7,923 bases of DNA from a bacterium (lineage in GTDB: Bacteria > Zixibacteria > MSB-5A5 > GN15 > FEB-12). A program made the translations under genes and the position numbers. The DNA lies in assembly GCA_030629485.1 (NCBI GenBank), contig DAOVOW010000077.1:1-7923 (forward strand), read 5' to 3'. Of the stretch, positions 1 to 6,249 are shown one piece after another; the stretch's first letter is position 1; each line of letters starts with the position of its first letter. The notes under the pieces are model-generated. The model was not told the origin of the DNA and did no database searches. It was given only the letters and a program-made list of their open reading frames with translations.

Positions 1-304
1 AATGACCTTCGAACGACGCCCCGTCGGTAGACACCAGTTTCCGGCAGATGACCAGAAACTCATGTGGCCCCAGACAATATCCTGGGGCAAAGGTGATCGT
101 ATCATCGTCGACAAGCACCTGGTAACTGTCCATGAGCACAGCCAAGTCGGAATCAACGCACAGTTCAATCCACTCGAGATTGGTAGCTCGTCCCGGTTCG
201 TTGATCATGGCCTCATTAACCACGACCTCTGCAATCACGGTTGATGCTATGCATACGACACCGATCACGAATGTAAACAGCTTTGAACAGCGTCTGATCT
301 TCAC
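1..304 (-). CDS. Secreted lamin-tail-domain (LTD) protein, N-terminal part, cut by window edge
   Basis: The frame stays open from a GTG at 304 to the left edge, giving 101 residues. The start is basic (MKIRRCSK) and is followed by a hydrophobic stretch (residues about 9-24) and a plausible signal peptidase site after VIA at residue 25, so the protein is probably exported. The mature part begins EVVVNEAMINEPG, then EWIEL (44-48), a middle section VLVDDDTITFAPG and LGPHEFLVICR (78-88). This is the order of the lamin-tail/LTD fold: VVINE, EWIEL, a short strand pair, then L.PGE.LV. Bacterial LTDs occur in secreted nucleases and surface proteins, usually with further domains; here those would lie outside the window. 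The GTG overlaps the stop of the upstream barrel gene by 4 bp (GTGA), with GGAGGT 12 bases before it, so it is probably translationally coupled. Family call fairly sure; role unknown. Confidence 0.8.
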   Translation of the reverse strand, partial: MKIRRCSKLFTFVIGVVCIASTVIAEVVVNEAMINEPGRATNLEWIELCVDSDLAVLMDSYQVLVDDDTITFAPGYCLGPHEFLVICRKLVSTDGASFEGH

Positions 305-1944
305 CACAATGCTTGCACCTCAAGCGACAGGGTCGTCCGATGACGCTCGCCCGCATCACGATCATAGGTTCGGCTCATCTTGACGGCCATAGTCATGCCA
401 TCCCAAAGAGTCTGTTCGTTTCTAAGAAAGAGGTACCAATAGTCCACAGTCCCATCGCGCCCATCCAGCCTGGCCAAATTCGACCACAATTGCAGCCTTC
501 CCGCTCTGGCTGTTCGATAGTCCAGGTGAATAAAGGCCGAAATGTAATCGGACCGACCGCTCTTCGTATTGTAGGCAATATAACCTCTGATGGCGGCCTG
601 GCCAGTGGTAAATCTGACCTCCAATCGAGTGCGATGGGAAGTAGTGCCGATCGCGTCACTGGAGACAACCCGTCGACGTGACTTGATCAGGTGGTCCAGG
701 CGTAACGAAAGTCTCGGATGAAACTGTCGAAGCAATCCTGACAGCAATTGCAGGTCAGAACTGTCTCGATGTTGCCCTGAATACAGCAGACTGTTTACCA
801 GGTGTGTCCTGCTCGACATCAGGACGATGGTCTTTATCATTCCCCCTTGATGTCCCGACCTTTTTTCACTCAGTTCAAAGTCAACATCCTCAAGATAAAG
901 AGTTCGCCGACTGTGGCCGCTCTTGCTGCCGCCCGAGAGATCGAGATAACTTTCACCATAGCTCCACGCGGCGTACTTTATCTGGGCGGTGTTGAAACGG
1001 TGCCGACCTTCAATCAACATTCCTCCCCACTCGGTCTTCTTCCCCGCCTGGGCACAGATTTCCATCGCTGTGTAGCCACCGCGATAGCGATAGCGAGTCA
1101 ACGGCGCGATCTTCACATCATAGAGAGATTTGTCCAGATGGCGATTTCTAAGGCGATTGACCCCCACGATGAAACCGGAACTGAAGGAACCCATTTTCCA
1201 GGCAGCCATACCGGCAACGGTAGCCAGACTGTGGTCAGCGTCACGATTGAACGACGAGAGCAGTTGGAGTTGCACCGCTCTCACTTGCATCTTGACGTAG
1301 ACACCGTTGTACGCGCCGTAGTCGGGGAACAAGAAAGACTCACCCTCAAGCCGTTCTGAGAAATCGAGCAACTTGCCCCGATAGCCAAAGGCGGTGCCCA
1401 ACCCAAGTCTTCGCGTGTAGTTCCCCAGACGAAGTTCGCGCAACCGACCCTCGCTCCTTCGGAAAGCTACGCAGCGTCTGGCTATCCGCTCAACGCCTTT
1501 GCGGTCTCTCTGGATAAACAGTGACGTCGTCCAGTGGGCCAGGCTCCACCGAATGCTGGCCCGGTACTGAGATTCCGACGCTTCTTCCAAATACTGATAG
1601 TATCGGTAACGAAATTCGCCGTGCGCACCGGCATCCAAACGCACCCTCGGGTCGAACCCGTCAGCTTGCTCCCGCTGGAGATTGGTCGACAACGATGTCG
1701 TATCGCCGTGGAAGTAGCTGAGGTTCGGCACCTCATCCAGGAGATGGCGATTAGTGACGTCGATGCCGGTGCGGATCACCTCGCGAAGTATCAATAGCTG
1801 ATGGTAGTCGATGTCACCGGCGGCCAGTGCGAGGTACAACTCATCTTCCGAAGGATAGACCTCAGTCGACAACTCCTGCGACACTGCTGCCGAGGTGATC
1901 ACCAGGACGAGAAGTAACGCCGGCGCGAGTCTCTGCAAGATCAA
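301..1944 (-). CDS. Predicted outer-membrane beta-barrel protein of unknown function
   Basis: 547 residues from a TTG start that overlaps the stop of the upstream regulator by 4 bp (TTGA). The first 22 residues look like a signal peptide (hydrophobic PALLLVLVITSAA, cleavage near AVS/Q). Residues about 30-80 form a small helical, acidic region (SEDELYLALAAGDIDY..., HLLDEVPNLSYF). From about 100 the chain is made of short alternating strands rich in Arg, Tyr, Trp and Gly (for example RYRYYQYLEE, RIRWSLAHW-type, LRLGNYTRRLGLG), and it ends in TLSLEVQALW. A terminal aromatic residue after an alternating strand is the usual signal for insertion of barrels into the outer membrane. No catalytic motif is seen. 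The segment around LGNYTRRLGLGTAFGYRG resembles a motif in large, poorly characterised bacterial barrels. TTG is chosen because it keeps the signal peptide and couples to the gene before it. Barrel call is structural inference; specific function unknown. Confidence 0.75.
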   Translation of the reverse strand: MILQRLAPALLLVLVITSAAVSQELSTEVYPSEDELYLALAAGDIDYHQLLILREVIRTGIDVTNRHLLDEVPNLSYFHGDTTSLSTNLQREQADGFDPRVRLDAGAHGEFRYRYYQYLEEASESQYRASIRWSLAHWTTSLFIQRDRKGVERIARRCVAFRRSEGRLRELRLGNYTRRLGLGTAFGYRGKLLDFSERLEGESFLFPDYGAYNGVYVKMQVRAVQLQLLSSFNRDADHSLATVAGMAAWKMGSFSSGFIVGVNRLRNRHLDKSLYDVKIAPLTRYRYRGGYTAMEICAQAGKKTEWGGMLIEGRHRFNTAQIKYAAWSYGESYLDLSGGSKSGHSRRTLYLEDVDFELSEKRSGHQGGMIKTIVLMSSRTHLVNSLLYSGQHRDSSDLQLLSGLLRQFHPRLSLRLDHLIKSRRRVVSSDAIGTTSHRTRLEVRFTTGQAAIRGYIAYNTKSGRSDYISAFIHLDYRTARAGRLQLWSNLARLDGRDGTVDYWYLFLRNEQTLWDGMTMAVKMSRTYDRDAGERHRTTLSLEVQALW

Positions 1945-3383
1945 CTCAGTTGGTACTTTTTCAGTTTCCGATAGAGCGTGCGTTCGCCGATGCCGAGAAC
2001 ACGTGCGGCTTCTTTACGGTTACCGTCGGTTTGAGCGAGCACGGCTCTGATCATGTCTTCTTCCATTGTCTCGAGACTGCCGGCTTCGCCGGCGGGGGGA
2101 GACTCATCAATATCGGCTTCTTGAGCCTCACCGGGGAGGTGGGCGGTGATCAGGTCGCGCAACATGCGCACCTCGTTCCCAAGCGACAGGATGGCGTGAT
2201 AGATCAATTCGTGCCCGGCTTCTTCGACCGTCTTGCCGGTCGACACCGGCAGATTTCTGGCGCCCACATACTGCTCATCGAGGAAGCGCTGCACGTCGTC
2301 GGTTTCAACCAGCCCCTTGCCCTTCAGAGCCAGCATGCGGTCGGCGAAATTGCGCAACTGACGGACGTTGCCGGGCCAGTCGTACTTCATCAACAATTCC
2401 AGCGCGGAATCCGAACAGGTCAGTTGCGAGTTCTCGCGCCAGAAATGCTCCAGCAGCGGCTGGATGTCACCCTTCCGCTCCAGAAGCGGCGGCAGAACGA
2501 TTTTCACCACGGCCAACCTGAAATAAAGGTCTTCACGAAATGTCCGATCGCCGATTGCCTCGGTCAGGTCGCGATTGGTGGCTGATACGATTCGGATGTC
2601 GGACTTGTACGCAACCGACGAACCAACAGGATAAAACGTGCCATCCTCCAGCACCCGCAGCAGCTTCACTTGCATGTCGGCTGAGGTTTCTCCGATCTCG
2701 TCGAGAAACAACGTGCCTCCATCGGATTTGTGAAACAGACCTTCCCGGCGACCGACCGACCCGGTAAAAGCGCCCTTCTCATGACCGAACAACTCCGACT
2801 CGAGGATTCCGGAGGCCAGGGCGCCGCAGTTGATCGCTACATAAGGACGCTCGGCACGATGGGAATGATTGTGAATAGCCCGGGCCACCAATTCTTTGCC
2901 CGAGCCCGATGCTCCCACGATGAGAATAGCCATGTCGGTGGGTGCTATCCGCTTGATGGTTTCCGCCACCGCCTTGATCCGCGCCGACCGACCGACAATA
3001 CCGTACGTACGCAGAAGCTGCTTAGCGTGCAGAATATGCTCGACCTTGTCGGCTACATGATCAAGCCCGGCTGCCTGCGTTATGACACCGTCGATATAGT
3101 CCGGCTCAGTATGTACGGCCAGATCGTCCTCGACGATTTTCCAGATTTCCATTAGTCCGTTAGATCGACGCAGGCGGGAGGCCACCGCCGTGGTGAGGTC
3201 AGTGCGAGTTCCATGATACAGGATCAGGTCAACCCGCGCCTCCTTGACGATCTGGTATAACTGAGATAGTTCCGTACAGGTCTGGCCTATCCTCTGCCAA
3301 TTCGTGTCGTCGTACTCGCTTGCGCCTGGATGTATCAGGACAACGACGCGTCGCAGTCTTTCTTCGTCAGTCATCTCAGTCAC
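1941..3383 (-). CDS. Sigma-54-dependent transcriptional activator with degenerate receiver-like domain
   Basis: 480 residues from a GTG start; an in-frame ATG three codons later (3374) is an alternative. Three regions are visible. Residues about 10-125 look like a response-regulator receiver fold, but the acidic pocket is missing: the first strand reads VVVLIHPG and the strand that should end in the phospho-acceptor Asp reads DLILYH, with His57 in its place. Residues about 129-350 are an AAA+ domain: Walker A GASGSGKE (157-164), the sigma-54 contact loop GAFTGS (204-209, last residue Ser where Ala is usual), Walker B GGTLFLDEIGE (222-232), SATNRDL (267-273), the FREDLYFRL arginine-finger segment and WPGNVRQL (336-343). 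A linker with TVEEAGHELIYHAIL leads to a Fis-type helix-turn-helix (about 440-477, GNRKEAARVLGIGERTLYRKLKKY). It should activate sigma-54 promoters by ATP hydrolysis, probably not through classical Asp phosphorylation. It lies 20 bp after rnr and overlaps the barrel gene. Confidence 0.93.
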   Translation of the reverse strand: MTEMTDEERLRRVVVLIHPGASEYDDTNWQRIGQTCTELSQLYQIVKEARVDLILYHGTRTDLTTAVASRLRRSNGLMEIWKIVEDDLAVHTEPDYIDGVITQAAGLDHVADKVEHILHAKQLLRTYGIVGRSARIKAVAETIKRIAPTDMAILIVGASGSGKELVARAIHNHSHRAERPYVAINCGALASGILESELFGHEKGAFTGSVGRREGLFHKSDGGTLFLDEIGETSADMQVKLLRVLEDGTFYPVGSSVAYKSDIRIVSATNRDLTEAIGDRTFREDLYFRLAVVKIVLPPLLERKGDIQPLLEHFWRENSQLTCSDSALELLMKYDWPGNVRQLRNFADRMLALKGKGLVETDDVQRFLDEQYVGARNLPVSTGKTVEEAGHELIYHAILSLGNEVRMLRDLITAHLPGEAQEADIDESPPAGEAGSLETMEEDMIRAVLAQTDGNRKEAARVLGIGERTLYRKLKKYQLS

Positions 3384-3403
3384 AATTCGAGGAAACTCCG
3401 GCT

Positions 3404-5578
3404 CTATCGATAACGCTTCTTTTTCTTCTTTCGCACGTCGGAACCACGTGAGCCGGCGTCGCTTTGGTTCTCATCAGTCAACGCAAACAGATCGATCTCG
3501 TTGCGCACCTTATCTACTTTCATCACACCTACGCGAATTGCGTCGCCCATTCGGAACACCCGCCGGGTGCGACGGCCGACCAGGCGGTATTGCTGTTCCT
3601 CGTACAAATAGTAGTCATCGTCGACCGATGACAAACGCACCAACCCTTCCACGCCGAGATTGTCCAAGCGGACGAAGAAACCAAACGCGGTCACCCCCGA
3701 AATGACACCGCAGAATTCATCACCCACATGTCGCGCCATATAGGCCACCTGCTTCATGCGGACGGCGTCTCGTTCAGCAGCTTCCGCAATTCGCTCCGTC
3801 TCGGAGCAATGTTTGCCGGTATGATCGATGACCGATGAGACTCGTTTGGCAAAGGCCGGGGGATACCCTTTATCGTTCAGTTGGCGCAGCAGACGATGGA
3901 CCAGCAGGTCGGGGTAGCGACGAATCGGCGAGGTGAAATGAGTGTAATGCTTGAAAGCCAGACCGAAGTGTCCGATATTGGCGCGTTGGTAGACCGCCTT
4001 CTGCATCGAGCGCAGCATAAGCTCATTGATAAAATCAGCTTCGGGTCGGTCCTTGACCCGCTCCAGGAAACGGGCGAGTTGGACCGGCTTCATCTGCGGC
4101 GACACTGGGAAGCGATGACCGAGACGCGTCATCATCGCCGAGAACTCCTCCATCTTCTCAAGGCTCGGTCGGTCATGAACGCGATATAGAAACGGCTGGG
4201 CGCGACGAAACACCTCCAGCGCCACCGCCTTGTTGGCAATCAACATGCACTCTTCGACCAAACGGTGCGCCTCAAGCCGAACCCGACTACCCAACTCAAG
4301 CACCTCACCTCTTTCATTTAGAACCAGCTTGGCCTCAGGAAGATCAAAATCCAGCGAACCCTGGACAAAGCGACGTTTGCTCAACAGGCGGGCCACTTCC
4401 CGCGCCAGCCTCAGCGATTCGGCCACACGATTCACTCTTGGCGGCAGCTTTGTCTCGCCGTCGAATAACGCCTGTACTTCCTCGTAGGCTAAACGAGCGC
4501 GCGACTTGATAATACTGTCCACCAACTGCCAATCTTTCAGGTCCCCCTTGCGGTCGATTTCAAGAAAGATCGTGTGGGCCAAACGCTTCCGATTCGGCTT
4601 GAGCGAGCAGACGTCGTTGGACAAGACCTCCGGCAGCATGGGAACAACCTTGCCGGGCAAGTAGACGGAGTTGCCGCGCTCGAACGCCTCACCATCCAGG
4701 CGGGAACCGGGGGTGACGAAGAACGATACGTCGGCAATGTGAACACCTAACCTGAAACCCGACGCCGTGCGCTCCACACTGATGGCGTCGTCGTAGTCTT
4801 TGGCATCCTCCGGGTCTATTGTGTAAATGCAGTCTTTAGTCAGGTCCACCCGGCGCGCAAATTCCTCGTCGAGCTTTCGCCCGGCGGCCCGCTCTGCTTC
4901 GTTCAGTGCATCCGGTGAGAATTCGTCGGGGAGATCGTAGTTGCGGATAACAGTCAGCAAGTCTACCCCGGCTTCACCCGGGAAGCCGAGCCGTTCGATC
5001 ACTTTGCCTTCCGGATTGAGGTTGGGGTTCTCCCACTCCGTCAGCCGCGCCACCACCTTCTCGCCGTCTTCGGCTTGTTGGCTTTCGCGCTCGGGAATGT
5101 ACAACTCGCGGTGAAGACGAGGATTGTCGGGCAGTACCGTGCAGAAATGTCGCCCGCGATGAAACAGACCGACGATATTCCGCTCGGCCCGTTTGAGAAT
5201 TCGGATCACACTGCCGGTCTGTCGGTCGCCGCGTATCCCGGTCAAGCGCACCATCACCTGATCACTATCCATAGACGTGAGCAGCTCAGTGGGCGGGATC
5301 ATTATGTCCTCAGGTTCACCCTCGCGAATCAGGAAGCCGGTGCCGCTGCGAGTCATCTGCAAAGTACCGGTGGCGATATTCAACTCAGAGGCCAGCCCGA
5401 TCCGATTGCGCTTCAATCGCACCAGTTTACCGTCATCGAGCAACTGCTTGATCAGTTGCCGAAACCGTCGATAGTCCGGCTGACTAATGCCGAGTGCCTT
5501 GGCCAATTCCTTGACCTTCATGGGGTGGTACGATTTTTCGCGGATGAAATCGAGGATTGTCCGTGATTCAAGTTTCAT
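3404..5578 (-). CDS. rnr: Ribonuclease R (3'-5' exoribonuclease, RNase II/R family)
   Basis: 724 residues from the ATG at 5578. Domains in order: a winged-helix N-terminus (about 5-60, VKELAKALGIS), two cold-shock/OB domains (about 65-205), the RNB catalytic domain (about 245-570), an S1 RNA-binding domain (about 619-700, GVISGVTAFGFFVRLD) and a lysine-rich tail (RKKKKKRYR). The catalytic signature TIDPEDAKDYDDAIS supplies the metal-binding Asp residues (D255, D261, D263, D264), and HFTSPIRRYPDLLVHR (547-562) is the conserved C-terminal RNB motif. The winged helix and basic tail favour RNase R over RNase II. It degrades structured RNA from the 3' end and takes part in mRNA and rRNA turnover. 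The frame stays open upstream to a TTG at 5638, but the added 20 residues have no family counterpart and ATG gives the typical MKLES...ILDFI start. It is the first gene of the left operon. No Shine-Dalgarno is seen before the ATG. Confidence 0.96.
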   Translation of the reverse strand: MKLESRTILDFIREKSYHPMKVKELAKALGISQPDYRRFRQLIKQLLDDGKLVRLKRNRIGLASELNIATGTLQMTRSGTGFLIREGEPEDIMIPPTELLTSMDSDQVMVRLTGIRGDRQTGSVIRILKRAERNIVGLFHRGRHFCTVLPDNPRLHRELYIPERESQQAEDGEKVVARLTEWENPNLNPEGKVIERLGFPGEAGVDLLTVIRNYDLPDEFSPDALNEAERAAGRKLDEEFARRVDLTKDCIYTIDPEDAKDYDDAISVERTASGFRLGVHIADVSFFVTPGSRLDGEAFERGNSVYLPGKVVPMLPEVLSNDVCSLKPNRKRLAHTIFLEIDRKGDLKDWQLVDSIIKSRARLAYEEVQALFDGETKLPPRVNRVAESLRLAREVARLLSKRRFVQGSLDFDLPEAKLVLNERGEVLELGSRVRLEAHRLVEECMLIANKAVALEVFRRAQPFLYRVHDRPSLEKMEEFSAMMTRLGHRFPVSPQMKPVQLARFLERVKDRPEADFINELMLRSMQKAVYQRANIGHFGLAFKHYTHFTSPIRRYPDLLVHRLLRQLNDKGYPPAFAKRVSSVIDHTGKHCSETERIAEAAERDAVRMKQVAYMARHVGDEFCGVISGVTAFGFFVRLDNLGVEGLVRLSSVDDDYYLYEEQQYRLVGRRTRRVFRMGDAIRVGVMKVDKVRNEIDLFALTDENQSDAGSRGSDVRKKKKKRYR

Positions 5579-5584
5579 GCACGT

Positions 5585-5614
5585 AAGATACAGCAGGTCA
5601 AGTCGGCGCGTCAA
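5585..5614 (-). promoter_or_regulatory. Predicted sigma-70-type promoter for rnr, placing the start at the ATG
   Basis: Reading the minus strand, TTGACG (5614-5609, 5 of 6 matches to the -35 consensus) is followed after 18 bp by TATCTT (5590-5585, 4 of 6 matches to -10). Six bases separate it from the ATG at 5578, so transcription would start at about the A of the ATG. This agrees with the lack of a ribosome-binding site there. The match is moderate, and the organism's own promoter consensus may differ from the E. coli one. Confidence 0.4.
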
Positions 5615-5653
5615 GCGAAACTGGCACGCCACCGCCAAAATGGCAGATGGGCG

Positions 5654-5664
5654 AGTAGCCTACT
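5654..5664. repeat. Short palindrome AGTAG-C-CTACT upstream of rnr
   Basis: Perfect 5-bp arms around one central base, about 76 bp upstream of the rnr ATG. Its GTAG/CTAC arms are shared with the second palindrome 23 bp further upstream. It could be an operator half of a paired site; by itself an element this short may be chance. Confidence 0.35.
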
Positions 5665-5686
5665 GAGGGCGGACACCAATTGAAAA

Positions 5687-5698
5687 GTAGGTGCCTAC
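5687..5698. repeat. Short palindrome GTAGG-TG-CCTAC upstream of rnr
   Basis: Perfect 5-bp arms around a 2-base centre. Centre to centre it is about 33 bp from the palindrome at 5654-5664, close to three helical turns, so both could face the same side of the DNA. The pair is a candidate regulator-binding region for the rnr operon, or a member of a dispersed repeat family. Confidence 0.35.
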
Positions 5699-5885
5699 AA
5701 CGGGGATTTTTCGTTGGGAAGGGAGGTTTCAAGTTAATTGCTCTCTGGATAAAGCGCCCCTGTCAGCTTTTCATGCCGTCGCAGGCCTGAAGCGGTCGTA
5801 GCTCTCGACGGCGTCCGACTGTCACCAACAATGGAGGCCGTTGTCCATAGTACCGTCTCGGGTGACCACATAGTGTCCGTGAGCC

Positions 5886-5905
5886 GTCCAAAACAGTCCA
5901 AATCA
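5886..5905. repeat. Tandem 10-bp direct repeat (GTCCAAAACA / GTCCAAATCA)
   Basis: Two adjacent 10-bp units differ at one base, so the repeat period is about one helical turn. Tandem half-sites spaced this way can bind an activator or repressor on one face of the DNA. It lies some 345 bp upstream of the FAD-subunit start, far for a simple operator. No function is shown. Confidence 0.3.
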
Positions 5906-6128
5906 ATACAAAGTGGTACATGCACGAGAGTGGCCACCCCGATCTTTCTAACGATTCTCTAACCGCGAACTTCACTGAACTGTACTCCGCTTAACCTATT
6001 TCAGCTCAGCGCGATACGCCATTCCCTGGCCTGTTAGTCACTTAGCCGGAGTTGACGGTGTCATGTCCCCCCTTCGGCATTATTCCGTTGAGGACACTTT
6101 CCAGTTCCACCGTTCCGACATTTTCTCA

Positions 6129-6157
6129 TTGTAATTGAGTGGCCGAGGCCATAATAT
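6129..6157 (+). promoter_or_regulatory. Candidate promoter for the molybdenum hydroxylase operon
   Basis: TTGTAA (6129-6134) and TAATAT (6152-6157) are separated by 17 bp, each matching 4 of 6 consensus bases. An overlapping CATAAT (6150-6155, 5 of 6) is an alternative -10 with a short 15-bp spacer. The AT-rich patch stands out from its GC-rich surroundings. It would give a leader of about 85 bases before the TTG start. A second AT-rich patch at 6214-6222 is also possible. Confidence 0.35.
6140..6151. promoter_or_regulatory. Inverted repeat TGGCC-GA-GGCCA, operator candidate
   Basis: Perfect 5-bp arms around a 2-base centre lie wholly between the proposed -35 and -10 elements. A protein bound here would block polymerase, so repression is the natural reading if the promoter is real. 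No particular regulator family is identified. Confidence 0.35.
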
Positions 6158-6167
6158 GCGGTACATT

Positions 6168-6181
6168 AGGGCGATGGCCCT
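6168..6181 (+). other. Small leader hairpin AGGGC-GATG-GCCCT
   Basis: A perfect 5-bp stem with a 4-base loop sits just after the predicted transcription start, where it would be close to the 5' end of the messenger RNA. There is no T-run after it, so it is not a terminator. A 5'-end stem can stabilise a transcript. I could not fit the rest of the leader to a known riboswitch. Confidence 0.3.
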
Positions 6182-6235
6182 GGATAACCGGGATGTCGGC
6201 ACCGAACGCGTAGTATTATAAAACGCCAAGACTGT

Positions 6236-6242
6236 GAGGAAG
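6236..6242 (+). promoter_or_regulatory. Ribosome-binding site GAGGAAG that fixes the TTG start of the FAD subunit
   Basis: A purine-rich Shine-Dalgarno lies 7 bases before TTG at 6250. An in-frame TGA at 6235-6237 rules out an upstream start, and the next in-frame ATG is 17 codons into the conserved N-terminus. TTG is therefore the likely start codon. Confidence 0.7.
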
Positions 6243-6249
6243 TACATCG

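Larger units (their letters stand above)
5579..6249. other. Non-coding divergent intergenic region between rnr and the molybdenum hydroxylase operon
   Basis: About 670 bp between two outward-reading genes. Minus-strand open frames here (about 5734-5975) are short, have no family resemblance and lack a convincing ribosome-binding site, so I call none. I see no tRNA cloverleaf, no strong terminator stem with a T-run and no insertion-sequence ends. It holds the proposed rnr promoter, two GTAG palindromes, a 10-bp tandem repeat, and a promoter, inverted repeat and small hairpin before the FAD-subunit gene. It is long for such a gene-dense window, so a small RNA or a complex regulatory region is possible. 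About 5700-5880 shows nothing I can name. Confidence 0.6.

Noticed and set aside
802..1359. Plus-strand open frame of 185 codons opposite the barrel gene
   Set aside because: It lies wholly inside a well-supported minus-strand gene, with no family resemblance; a frame shadow in GC-rich DNA.
1950..2585. Plus-strand open frame of 211 codons opposite the sigma-54 activator
   Set aside because: The opposite strand carries clear AAA+ and Fis motifs, and this frame has none.
5579..5638. An N-terminal extension of RNase R from a TTG at 5638
   Set aside because: The extra 20 residues do not match the family, and the ATG at 5578 gives the expected start. The extension also covers the predicted promoter.
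5734..5975. Small minus-strand proteins of about 67-70 residues in the intergenic region
   Set aside because: The two frames overlap each other, lack good ribosome-binding sites and show no recognisable motif or domain.
6160..6249. Molybdenum-cofactor riboswitch in the leader of the hydroxylase operon
   Set aside because: The operon makes it tempting, but beyond one small hairpin I could not match the known conserved core. A covariance-model search would decide.
5579..6249. tRNA, insertion-sequence remnant or CRISPR in the intergenic region
   Set aside because: No cloverleaf, long terminal inverted repeats, transposase fragment or spaced repeat array was seen.
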